Source: Carallia brachiata
Lineage: Eukaryota; Streptophyta; Magnoliopsida; Malpighiales; Rhizophoraceae
Length of the DNA stretch: 64,000 nucleotides
Assembly: GCA_021464245.1 (NCBI GenBank)
Contig: JADCRB010000020.1
Coordinates: forward strand, 1,012,502 to 1,076,501
Direction: 5' to 3'
Part shown: in pieces, positions 15,057 to 26,830 of the stretch
Layout: each line of letters begins with the position of its first letter
Position numbering within the stretch: the first letter of the stretch is position 1
Position numbers and translations under genes: made by a program
The notes under the pieces: model-generated
The model's database searches: none
The model's input: only the letters and a program-made list of their open reading frames with translations
What the model was told of the DNA's origin: nothing

Positions 15057-15545
15057 ACAATGTTATTAAAATCAGCTCAGACCGGTCGGTCTGACTGGTT
15101 CAACCGGTGACCGGCCAAAAGTCCGAGCCGGTTCATAGTCACTATTGCTCCTTAACTTGGATTGGTCAAAACTGGTCAAAACCGGGCAAAAACTGATAAA
15201 AATCGGTGAAAAACCGGACCCAGTTCAAACCGGTATAAAAATTTTATAAATTATAATTTGATCCCAATATTTCTTTAAATTATAATTTGAGTTTTAAATT
15301 TAATTAAAACTTTTAATTTAATCTTAAATTTATCAAAACTTTCAATTTAGTTTTAAATTTATCAAAACTTTCAATTTAATTCTTAAAAATAAAAAAATTA
15401 ATATTTAATAATCATATATAAATATTATTTTTTAAAATTATTTTTATACATATATATTTATATATTAATAAATATTGGTTCGACCGATTGAACCGCGACC
15501 CACTAATGTTTCCGATTCGATGACCGATCTGGTTCTGACAATCTT
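15057..15545 (-). mobile_element. hAT-like MITE, copy 1 (489 bp)
   Basis: Flanked by the direct 8-bp repeat AGTTTCTG (15049-15056 and 15546-15553). Outer ends read CAATGTTATTAAAATC and, reversed, AAGATTGTCAGAACC. The subterminal zones are packed with ACCGGTT and GGTTCAACCGG palindromes and the centre is very AT-rich. It matches the elements at 25733 and 31641; relative to the latter it is inverted. Non-coding. The 8-bp duplication and imperfect CAA...TTG ends suggest the hAT superfamily. Confidence 0.8.
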
Positions 15546-18018
15546 AGTTTCTGAAGACTAAAAAAAAAAAAAAACAAACTTTCAAAATTTTGTACCGTTG
15601 GGGCTGCCTTGGTTGAAAGTTTCTAGATAGTATAACATTAGGTTAGATATCATATAACAATAATAAAGATTATGTTAGATACGGAAGTAACCGTTGTAAA
15701 TTAAGACGGACATAAAGGGGAAAAAGTGACCGTTGTACAAAGCCGTTTTTAACTTTAATTTTCAAATTTTATGTGTTGCTGGGGTTGCGTTGGTGGCCAA
15801 GAAACGATATACATTTGTTTTTTTTTTTTTTTTTTTTTCTGCTTCGGCAAACATCAAAAGAAAAATGCAATTACAATCAGATAAACTATGCAGTGAAAAG
15901 GAAATATTACAACAAGAATTTTAAGTGTGAGCATTTATAACATAAATAAAATCAGAGCCAATCTTAAGTTTAAGAATCGAAAATCGCAGAGTAAAGAAGG
16001 ATAATCAGTTTTATGTCAAGGGAAAAAGAGCAGCAAAAAATGATTTTAGTTAAGAAGAGCGAAAGTTGGCCTATTTATAAACATTTTACGTTTGAGATCA
16101 ATGGCCATGATGAAACCTAGTTTTGGACATCTACGTAAATATATAATTCTTGAATATTTAGGTGCTGCGTTTTTTTTTTAATTAAAAAGTTCATTAGACC
16201 ATGAGTTATATAACGGAGTGGTTCTCTTTAATCTCACACTCTTTTTAAAATTAAAACTTAAAACCTTATTAAATATTTTATTATTTTTAATTGTAGACTA
16301 ATCCTTTCCCTAAAAAAAAAAAAAAAAATCGTATCCCAATCCATGTCGCGTGGGTTTTAGCTTTCCAGATATGGGCCAATCAAAAACAGCTTAGATATGG
16401 ACCCGAAATTTTCAAAATTACTGCGCCCATCTACTTCTTTAGACACCACAAGCCCAAATTCTTCTACAAAGAATTGCAAGATTGCCGTTTGAAATGAGCC
16501 CACACAGTGGAATTTAAGGTCCATCACGTAGTCAAGGATCTAGCAAAAACAAAAATGGAAATTTATTTTGAGTCATGCAAAATTTTCATCGCATCATGCA
16601 TGACGGTCTTATGGATGAGGAATTGCCTAGGAATTTTCTAGCCCACATGCATTTTGTACTTGGTACGCAAAAAAAAGATTCTCCGAGCTGCTTACGTGAG
16701 AGGAATTCAATTGCCAGTCGGAGAATGTGATGGATAGGGCCTACAGACTAGTAAATGCATCCCTGGGTTTGTGCAGATAACAGTGAAGTGCCAACTCAGA
16801 ATGGACGTTCAAACTGTTACCACCAACCATTGGTAACTAAAAACTGCATTATATTTTTGAGGTTACTGGTTCAAACATAGCTTAAATTTTATTTTGAGTA
16901 AGATTACATGACATTTTTCTAAACAACAAAAAAGATCACGACATTTAGCAGTCCCAGCATTTAGAAGTTTATCTGATTTCATCTTGTAACGGCCCATTTT
17001 GCTACTATTTTAAAGTTACTTTTGTGAATTTATGAAGATTTTTCCTTATATTTTTATGAGGTTACATATTTTAGTGCTTTATTGAATCCACATGGGGTAG
17101 GTCAGACCACATGTGGAACATCATAGCTAGAGCCATATTTTAAGTGACCCTAATCATTGGCTTATCCGTCTGAGAGGAATAAAAGGCCTAACACATGCAG
17201 CAGCATAACTTTTGTCCAGACCTGAAAACAGAAAAGAAGAAATGCCACAGAATAAATTAATTGAATGCTCGCCAACCAAATAAGGCCAAAATAAAGCTTT
17301 TGTATGGGATAAGGATTGATTAAAGTCTAAATTTTTATATTTTAATTTTTAATTGGAAGTTTAAATTTTTAAAATTTTTTATTTAAAATCTAAATATTTA
17401 TCTTTTATTTTATTTGAGTCTTTTTGTAGTCAAATTATTATTATTTTTCGTTTGATTAATAAAATCTATTTAAATATTTAATACTTGATCTAAGTTTAGC
17501 TGAAAGAGCTCAAATAAGAGGACTCAAATAAAAGGTCTTAACCCTTTTCTCTACTCTATTCCATTATTTCATACAATGAAAAAATTAATAATTTGATTAC
17601 AAAAAGACTTAAATAAAATAAAAAATAAAAATTTAAACCTTAAATAAAAAATTTAAAAAATGTAGACTTTAAATAAAAAAAATAAAAATTTAATCTTTAA
17701 ACCATAGTTTTCCTCAGATTATGTATAGACAATTATTAGGTGGTGCCTGACATGCATTCGGGCCCACTATATTGAATGAGCGGTTGGTCGGTAAAATGGA
17801 ACTTCCCCCTATAAATTTCTGACTCTTCAAATTTTAATTGCAGAACCACTAGACAGTAGACAGTCAAAAAAAAAAAAAAAAAAAAAAAAAAAGAAGAAAC
17901 GAATGTATAAGAAGAAGCAACGTATATTAATTGCAAGAACACAGAACAGAAGCAAAAGATTCTACAAGGATAATGCCACTAAGGGCATGGGTACAGTCAG
18001 CTCCATCTCTAAGCACTT
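15546..18018. other. AT-rich intergenic DNA and FATB 3' flank
   Basis: No gene recognised. A stretch beginning TGTAACGGCCC at 16986 resembles the start of a plant LTR, but no matching end or second copy is present. Long A runs at 16311-16328 and 17865-17892. Repeated TTTAAATTTTTAT words near 17330-17700 suggest decayed repeats. Confidence 0.45.
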
Positions 18019-20985
18019 TCAGCTGGAAATGTGACCCATATCACCAAAATTGTTTGCATTTTTGAGCCTCCACTCAGTCCTGCCTCTCACAACCTCAGCC
18101 CTATCCTCGAGACGAAGCAAATGCTGGCACTCAACACCGCCAACGTTTCCTAAATTTCCAATGCTGGCATCAGAAACAGCAGTGAGGGACTGCAGCACAT
18201 CGTCTCTGCCACACTCCCTCCGATACTCCAAAGTCATAGCTGAAACCTCGTAACTCTCCAGAATTTGCTGTGGAACACTCTGCAACAATCCACCACCATG
18301 AAGACATCAGCTTTTCAAGCGAAAAAATGGGGAGAAAGAAAAATGTGGATAATTTAGCACAATCATGCTGAATAAGGTAAATTCCCTTTCCATCAAGATG
18401 TCCAAATAAAATACTATCACTATGTGCTGAGAGCTTAAATGGCCAAGACATCCATTACAGATACAAGAAAAACCTTTAACCTTCAAAGATGCCAAACTGG
18501 TCCTATCCAGCCAAGTTGTTAGAGGAGTTGATATATAAAGCAAGTAACCCTTGCTAGAGATGTACATTAACATAAAAAATTTTAAAAAAAAATGGTCGCA
18601 AAAGCTACTACTCTCAATACATGCATAAAATACACAAAAAACATTCATGGGTGTCCACACACGTTCCTTTCGAAACATAAAATACTTCATGCAGGTGACC
18701 GTTAAAATGTAGCAGCAATTTTAACATCAGCAGATTGACAGATAAATTTCAAGTTGACTGTCCAGAAAAACAGTTGGTGCGGGCCTATAATACTTCTGAT
18801 TTAACTAGCAACTACAGAAGAACAACAAGAGGCAGATAATAGACCACGTTAATCTGGATTCAATCCATTACTAAATAGTCAGACAGGACAGAATTTCTTT
18901 TGATTTGGCTTCTTACAGACACAACATTATAGTGATGCATTGCAAAGGTAAAAAAGGGTTCTAAAACACGAGAGCTTCATAGATGGTGGATGGGCAACCG
19001 GCAGTGGTTAAGGATAAAAACTGGAATTTTGTAGGTCAAAACACACCTCAAGGATCCAGCCGATGTACTTCACGTTGTTGACATGCTGGTTGACATCTAA
19101 ATCATTCCATCTGGGCTGCAAATCAAACAAGTCACATTGCAATGTTCAAGCATCGTATCACAATATTATAACCAGCAGATGCAAAGTGCTATTAGGTTCA
19201 CTTACCGTTAAACCTTGCCGAACATAGTCTGCTGTGTTGTCGTCAAGTTTTGGCAGCTTTCGGCCATCCTCAGCCACAACAGGATCAGAATTGAAGAAAT
19301 GTGGCTCTATTTCCCCTCGAGCATCCTCTGGAATTTTAGATAACCTCCTTGTCACTTTATTCATCATCACCCACAAACTGCAAATTATGGACAAAAAAAT
19401 TCCAATGAACTTTCATTACAACAAGGGAACACTGGAAGATACCGGAAAAAAAGTATCTAAGAACAAAATTTACCTGGAAGCTCTAATCAGAATTTCGCCC
19501 GTTTTACTATCGCGAACCAGCCAATCACGGCCCATGCCATTCTTCCCGGAGGCACTCACCCAACTATCTACTTGAACAACATCACCCCTGCCAGACAGAA
19601 ATAAGTGCAGCAAGTAAAACTCTGCTCATCTCTTCCATGATCTTCCAAAAATATTTTGCACTACATCAAAGAATCACCCGGAAGTAAACCACCACTAACC
19701 CGTCATAGCACCAGAATTTATACCACGTAAACTATGTTACGTAGCATAACTACAATTGAATAGTGTAAGAAAAAGAAAAAAGCAAACAAGTTCTCATATG
19801 TCAAAAGTGTAAGCTTGGAAAATTTTTTGGATGAATATACAAATACGCAATTGCATTCTTCTCTTGCCCTGATTTAACCGCATCTGACAATATACAAATA
19901 TCATTTACTTTGAATTCAAAAGCAGAAAGATACAGAGTCTGTTGAAAGTGCCAAATATAAAAATACACGATTCCTCTGATGTGAAAGAGTTTTTAACCAC
20001 AGCCCTCTATAAACATCAACACAGGAAAACCAATGGCAAAGAGTCACTATGTGGCACCAAACATGCCCCTGCGCTTCAGGTAATAAGTGGAAACAACTAG
20101 CTATATCTTAAAATCAAGACAAAAAGAGAAAATTTCAAACCAGAAGGCATCTAATGCAACAATGATACCCCATTCCTGCATTAAATGACAAAGGAAGTGT
20201 TACAGTTACCACATACCATGTGGGATAGCGGTCTACCAAAACCTGCATCCGAGTAACCACCCATATCAGGTTTTTTTTCTCCATCTGTGGGGTTGAACCA
20301 AATCCATCTCCAAGAAGCCCAATGGCTTTCACATGATTGAGGGCCGTTTCCTACAACCAGAGGACACAGACAATCAACTCAAGGGTATACTTTTCTTTAT
20401 ATATACTAGTTAACAACAAAATATAGTGAAACGTGCAAAGTTGCATGGTCAATAGCAAGAAGAAAATTGAACAGAAAACCGTACTTGTAAATGATTCATT
20501 AACGTTTCTATGGATGCCGTACGGTCCGCACCAATTTCATATGATCTAATTGAGAAATTCTGCCGGAACACAAAACCATCCTGAACGATTCTCCCTATAC
20601 CAAAGGGGTCAATGAGCATATCAGGCCGCCTCGGTTTCCAATCAAGCATCATCCACTGCTTCTCTGCAGCCAAGAACATAGTTGTAATAGCAGCAAGCAG
20701 CATACTCCAGTCAGGTAACTGGTTGATAAAAGTCCTTGGTGGCGGCGATGGCAAGTCGATTTCAGTCTTCACATTTTCCGCAGGCGTGGTCAGGCCTACT
20801 GTGGTTCCATTTACCTTGGGAGGGGCTTGGGCATTTCCCTGGACTTGCAACCCCCCACAGGATGCAGATTTCGATTTGATTCCTCCCAAACTTTCCGGTC
20901 CGCTACCAAGCTTGTTGGACTTGGCATCTGCAGACAGGGAAGGAACCGGAAAGACCGAGGAAGTAGCAGCGGTTGCCACCATCAT
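18019..20985 (-). CDS. FATB: Palmitoyl-acyl carrier protein thioesterase FATB, plastid
   Basis: Six exons on the minus strand: 20985-20485, 20350-20217, 19587-19474, 19377-19206, 19115-19047, 18279-18019, all GT-AG and phase-consistent, 416 aa. FATB hydrolyses saturated acyl-ACP in the plastid stroma, releasing fatty acids for export. Exon 1 holds the transit peptide (MVATAATSSVF..., the classical FATB start; a second ATG lies immediately before it) and the hydrophobic helix LPDWSMLLAAITTMFLAAEK. The hotdog domains follow. Catalytic Asp, Asn and His sit in DLDVNQHV (exon 5) and the Glu-Cys pair in YRRECGRD (exon 6). The end is odd: FATB proteins normally finish in PAESA, and that peptide plus a stop is present in the +1 frame, but an extra T (ATTTCC at about 18027) ends this frame at HISS instead. 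Catalytic parts are unaffected. Confidence 0.95.
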
Positions 20986-22110
20986 GCAAATGTGAAATCG
21001 ACAAGTCAGCACCTGGTTGAATTTTGCAATCAACAGCACGTAGCTGAATTGCAATCAACGAAGAATATAAGCAACTTGCGGAAACTCCTGCGATACCAGC
21101 TGTACTGCAATATGCTTCTGCACAACATAACAACTAATCACAAGAATTTCAGGGATGAACCAATTACAAGAATTAAGGGTGCATAGATTTTTTTTTTTTT
21201 TTTTCCAAATAACAACAAATGTCAGTTTTCAAATTCTTCAAAAGCAATTTTGATATAAGGGCAGAAACTGAACGCATTTGAATTATAAACCAAGCTTGAG
21301 CCTCAAGCCTCTCAGCATTTGCTTTTTCTGTGATGTCTAAATTTTGAGCGCGAAAAATTCAAAAAAAAGAAAAAGGAAAAAGAAAACGGAGAGGAGGAGA
21401 AATGTCATCACATAAAAGAACAAATAAACCAAGAAAGTGCAGAAACAAAAAAAACACAATGCCAGTAAAACAATCGGAAAAAAAAAAAATCAATTACGCA
21501 CAGGAAACGAAAGCCGAAGGAAGAAAAAGCGAAGAAAGAAAAAGAAGACCAGATCTGAACAGAGAAATGAAGAAGAAAAAGGCGGAAAATTTCGAAACCA
21601 TTTAAATTTTACTGGAAACATTTCAAAAACAATAATAATAATTTTAAAAAAATCTCAGATCTCCGCCATCAGCCTAGGCCAGTACCTTACCCAGCCAGCC
21701 AGCCAGCCAGCCAGCCAGGAGAGACAAAGAAGCAGTTGAACAAACACGAGAAAATTTTGAACTACGTAGAACAAGGAATCAAAAACGGGCGTACCCTGCT
21801 TTTTTTTTTTTCCTCGACTCTTCGGTTTTGCGATCTCTTTCTCTTTTCAGCTGCTTTCTGTTCCTTGTAGTTTTGCTTTTTTTTTTTTTTTGTGTGTTGA
21901 GCTTTGCTTTTAGTTTCAGCTTCTCGGAATGGAGAGAGTGAGGGAGACCAGGGCCAGCGGCTTTGGTGGTAGGGAATGACAGAGCCCAACGACTCGTTTT
22001 TTTTTTTTATAGACTCCACCGGTTTTTTTATAGACTCCACCTGGACCCTCCCGCCTCCACGTTCAAAGTGCCATTTCCCTCCCCTTTCCTCTGTTTCTGC
22101 CACGCAATTT
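20986..22110 (-). other. FATB 5' leader and promoter
   Basis: Upstream of FATB on the minus strand. The strand transcribed with FATB is strongly CT-rich between about 22000 and 21360, as in plant 5' UTR exons; a leader intron with acceptor near 21010 is likely. Contains the CCAG microsatellite listed separately. Lysine-rich open frames on the plus strand here are a composition effect. Confidence 0.5.
21691..21718. repeat. (CCAG)7 microsatellite
   Basis: Seven perfect CCAG units, CTGG on the FATB sense strand, in the probable FATB leader. A GC-rich tetranucleotide repeat is unusual in this AT-rich context and is a likely polymorphic marker. Confidence 0.95.
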
Positions 22111-25100
22111 TTGTCACCTGTTTCTCAGATTAAACATAATTACGTAGATATATAATTTAAAACATATAAAATATATATAATTATTTTATTTATTTATTTA
22201 TTTTTTTAAATTTAATTTATTTTTTATAATTTAATAATTTAAATTTTGCGTATTAATTTTATTTTTATCGTTATATATAATTTTTTCTTTTCCAATTTTT
22301 TACTTTATTATTATGATTATTAATGTTTGCCCCTCTGTGCCTAATTGCCCGACACGATTTGATTCCCCGATTTTTTTTCTTAGAAAAGTAAAATTAGTTC
22401 ATTCAACCCAAAAAAGGAAGAAAAAAAAACATTAGGAAGACAAAGAAAGATACATGTTCAAAAACAGACCTATAAACATATAAAGACACGTTACTTGATC
22501 GTAATAGTCTGGTGACAATTTCTCTCACTTATAATTTGAGTTTGAATTTCAATGGTAGTGTTTGAGAGCGTTTAATTCCTGATTTTTTTAATTTGATTGT
22601 AGGTTTCGCTTTACTAGTTTCAAACCCAATAATCGTCATAATCAATTTAAGAGAGTTATGCTTGGGTCAACAATACACGAATGATGGATTCTTTTTTATG
22701 AGTTGAGTAAAATAAGTTTTTAAATAAAAGATACTCCAATCTCGATCCATTAATTCGACGATATTTATACCTGCGATAAAATTTTTTTTTGGGTTATATA
22801 TATAAACACTATCACTTAAATATGATTACTAAAAAATATAAAAAAAACAAGAGGATTTTTTCTAGATCCGACTTCATCTATTTATGAAACTAATTGAAAT
22901 GAAATGTAATTGGAATTATAACAATTGGTTGTAATTTTTATATTTTTTTCATTTAAGGTAATTATATGGAGTTTATTTCTCGTGTTTGTAATAAAATACT
23001 TCTTCATTTTTGCTGTGAATATTAGAATTTATTATAGATTTATTTCCAAAACATCATCCCGGGGATCTAGACCTGAAAGGTTTCAATTTTGAAGTTTATA
23101 AGGTGATCCGTTACATTATGACCGCTACTTCTAAAAACCACCTCTTTTTTTTTTTTTTTTTGGTTTTGGAGATGCCTTCTAAAAACCACTTTGTTTGGGG
23201 AGGAAATTAGTTTTTTTTTTTTTTTTTTTTTTTTTACTTATTGCAGTGATGTATACAGAGTTGGACAGAAGGAATAGTCAATTTTTTCTTACCTGCATTT
23301 TTTAATGGCCGACTTCATATGTTGTATCATTTGCTCGACAGATAAATAAGTGGAGTATGGCCACCAAACCTAGCACATCAATGAGGTGGTATGGAGGGAC
23401 GGTCTCCACATTGAACTCGTAATATGTACCCTGCACATAGCACGGGTTAATGAACTCGTTATTTACGTTACTCATGTAAATTACATAAAAAAAAAAAATT
23501 CATATACGTCTCCCCTAAAATGGAGATATTCTCATGCTTTATTGAACTATTGATTCCAATTGATTGTTAGAATTAGCAGTCATTTTTTCTGTTATTCAAG
23601 GGTTTGATTCTTACTCGGAGTCATCCAAAATAAAATTCTTAATACACCAAGTAGATCTAGAAAAGTCTCACTTAACGCTAATTGGAACAAGGATATCTCA
23701 TTTTTAAGATTTTTTTTTTTAAAAAAAAATTCTCTACCAAGAGCAAGAGTTCCTTGTGTTTGTAAGAAGTGAATTGTTAATGCAAGAAATTCCATGGAAG
23801 CTTTGATGAGAATTATCTGTGTATGATGGATTGAGTAAAGATCGAGACATAATACCTATAAAGATTATAGGACTCATGTATACTTTGACGGCTAAGTATA
23901 AATTAAGGAGTATCGAGTCTCAAACAGACTCATAGATGATGGATCTAGAAGTAACCAATCCCTCAGATCTAGAGAATTTAGTTTAGTTAATCCCTTATCA
24001 AGCATAAACTCCACCATAATTTTTTTTTTTTTTGAAAAATAAAATGAACACTTTTTTTCACCTAGCTTAACATTTGTAGAAGGTTTGTTTTTTATTTTCC
24101 TTTCCTTAAAAATAGGGAAAAGGCCAAAGGGTGTTTTTTTTGGGGGGGGGGGGGGAGGAATTGGTGTTTGTCTATGTACAAACGTGCTCAACAATCTTTT
24201 CTTTTAGTCATATTCCAACGAAATTGTAGCAAATTAGTACAAAGAAGATATTAGGCTAGTTTCTCGATTCATTGTAGATATATGGCTGGCATAATTTCTT
24301 GCATAAAAGAAAGAAAAATAAGTTTTTTGATTTCTCATTGTTATCTCATCTTAGTTGTTTGCTTATATAGATATTTTTATACCGAGAAAAGGGGTTTTTT
24401 AATATCTAAAAATAATATATATTTATATCCAACTTTATCAAAGACAGAAAAATAATATGTATATTGACTAAAATAAAGAGTTAAACAAGCCCAATTTCGA
24501 TATATATATATATATTTGGTTTCTAATGGGGCAAACAAGATGGTTCACAATCCTATCATCATATGCTCTCAACATGGTCATAACCCAAACCATTTAACCC
24601 CAAACTAATAATTTGGTCGGCTCTTTTAAGAATAAGATCGTACGCGAAACAAGCTATTTTTTGTGTCAAAAAAGCCTAAAATGTCAAACAAGCCTACAAA
24701 CAAACTCCAAATCGGTATATTTGATCAGAAAATGTGAGGATGGAACACATGGGGAGCACATGGTAAATTGGCCATGTAGATCCATAGTCTCACGTCCGAT
24801 TTTTTTTTTTTTTTTAATACAAAAGTAGCTGAACTATACACTCTTGAACTAAGGGACAACGAGGAAAATATTGACAAAAAAAAAAAAAAAACGAGGAAAA
24901 TATTGACTTTGCAAGCTCAGTTGATAGCATACAAGCAAATGACCTTTTCTTCCTGCAGATAACATTTCTTCCCGCTTGTGGGCTAGACGGCTTTGACTTG
25001 TCAAGTTTGTTTGCATTTTGGGGCGAAAATTCATGTCATTGCGGTCTTAATGCTTAAGCAATCAAGCACGCCAATGATATGCGATCAACAATCCAATTCG

Positions 25101-25732
25101 CAATTTGGTTATTTGCTTTATCAAGCGTTAATGGTTTGACTTAAAATGAATAAAAATAATTCTAGATGTTTCTAGATCGTATAAGAAGCACACACCTATT
25201 GGCAATTTCCTTGTTAATAAAAAAATGTTGAAAACTGAACTTCAAAAGAAAAAAAAGAAAAAATATTGACACAAAAATTAGAACCAAAATAGTAACACGA
25301 ATTTATTATTTAAATTTTAATATTTGATTTAATGATAGATTTAGTATAATTAATGACTCAGAGTTTAAATAATAAATTTGAATTATTATTTTGAGTCTAA
25401 TTTTTATATTTATGTAATAAAAAAAAAATCTTTGCAATGCGGTAAGCTAGTTTCCCCTTTGGAGGAGCCGGCAGTAATGGCCTAGAACGTGGTTTGGTAT
25501 GGGGCCAAAAGATTTTTTTTGTTTTATTTTGTTTTGTTTTTTAGCATAGTATCGTTACAAATTCATCCATTTAAACGACGATGAGAAACATCTAATGGTT
25601 CCATACTTCCATGGTCCGATAATGCAACGCTCGCTAGAGAATATTGTGCGTATAACATGTGACTGAATTTTATTATTTTAATTTTATTTTTATGGCTCTA
25701 AATATGAACAACAATAGTTTTCGTCTTTGAAG
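22111..25732. other. Gene-free AT-rich DNA
   Basis: No gene recognised. Notable are long T runs near 23140-23161 and 23211-23235, a T/G junction run at 24136-24155 and a (TA)n run near 24502-24514. Open frames are short and of low complexity. Confidence 0.5.
22498..22578 (+). repeat. SINE-like segment, related to 26731-26830
   Basis: Shares the frame GTAATAGT...GAGTTTGAATTTCAATGGTAGTGTTTG with 26738-26820. The GAGTTTGAATTTC / AAGTTCGAATTTT block is in B-box position. Two related copies in one window support a dispersed short element. Termini not defined. Confidence 0.3.
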
Positions 25733-26377
25733 TAAGATTGTCAGAACCGAACCGATCATTGAACCAAAAAGCTGAAAGGGTTAAAGTTCGACCGGTTCCA
25801 CCGGTAACACCGTGGTTAAACCAGTATTTAATATTAAATATATAAAAATTAAATTTTTATGTAACTTATATAATTATATAAAATGTTATATTATATAAGG
25901 ATGATAATAAATATTTAAAATAAGGTGTATTTTAAGAATTAGATTAATATTTACATACATTAAAGGTATTACAATTAGTATATTTAACAAAATATAATTT
26001 ATAAAAATTAATTAGAAAAATAATATTTATAAATAGTGATTAAATATTAATTTTTAAATTTTAAAAATTAAATTAAAAATTTTAATCAATTGAGGACTAA
26101 ATTAAAATTTTTAATTAAAATTAGAGTTTTAATTATAATTTAGATAAAGTTTTGGCTCAAATTATAATTTAAAATTTTTTGGTTTAAATTGAACCGGTTC
26201 AACCGGTTCAATTTTTTGCCGATTTTTCTGATTTTTAACCGATTTTTCTAGTTTTTGACCGGTTTTTTTCGGTCCGATCCGAATTTCATTTTTAGGCTTA
26301 AATTGGACCGGACCTAAGACCGGTTCTTGATTTTTTTCGGTTGAATTAGCCAGTCCGGTCCGGTTCTTACTTCATTG
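25733..26377. mobile_element. hAT-like MITE, copy 2 (645 bp)
   Basis: Bounded by the 8-bp direct repeat CTTTGAAG (25725-25732 and 26378-26385). Left end TAAGATTGTCAGAACCG and reversed right end CAATGAAGTAAGAACCG share the GT.AGAACCG core. Subterminal regions have many ACCGGTT/CCGGTTC words and the centre is an AT-rich block with AAATTAAAATTTT words like copies 1 and 3. No coding capacity. Confidence 0.8.
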
Positions 26378-26730
26378 CTTTGAAGACATAAAGAACGCTT
26401 AACCAATAAAAAAAAGGATTTAGGGGGCAAAATCCAAAAAACTTACAAAATGGGGGAATAATAAAACAATGGATTCAAACTTCGGGTTCAAAAAAGGCAT
26501 TTTTAAACAATTAGAAACTTTTGGGGGCCATCCCCAAACCCCAACGAAGCCGCGGAGAACGCGACTTGATTGTGCAAACCCATCTCCGCCTTTCCTATCC
26601 CTTGACGTTGATGTGGAAGGAATTATGAACCCCCCCTGGTTAAGTTAAGATATGATCCTCAACATGGATGGAAGGTTTAAATGTGAAGAATTGACACGTA
26701 GCATTACGTTTAAATCAATTATATTGATTT

Positions 26731-26830
26731 AAATATCACCAAAGGTAATAGTTTAATTATTCAATCAACATACTTCTTCGTTCGTGACTTAAGTTCGAAT
26801 TTTAATAATAGTGTTTGTCAACAAAAGGAT
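26731..26830 (+). repeat. SINE-like segment at the left edge of the 2.9-kb duplication
   Basis: Contains AAGTTCGAATTTT (B-box-like) and matches 22498-22578. It lies between two similar blocks, TTTAAATGTGAAGAATTGAC (from 26677) and TTTAAATGGGAAGAATTGAC (from 26841), so it may have been inserted within or beside a pre-existing short direct repeat. Confidence 0.3.

Noticed and set aside
16986..17230. Possible solo LTR beginning TGTAACGGCCC
   Set aside because: No matching CA end, target duplication or second copy could be found.
21402..21739. Lysine/arginine-rich plus-strand open frames
   Set aside because: They are the complement of the CT-rich FATB leader; composition only.
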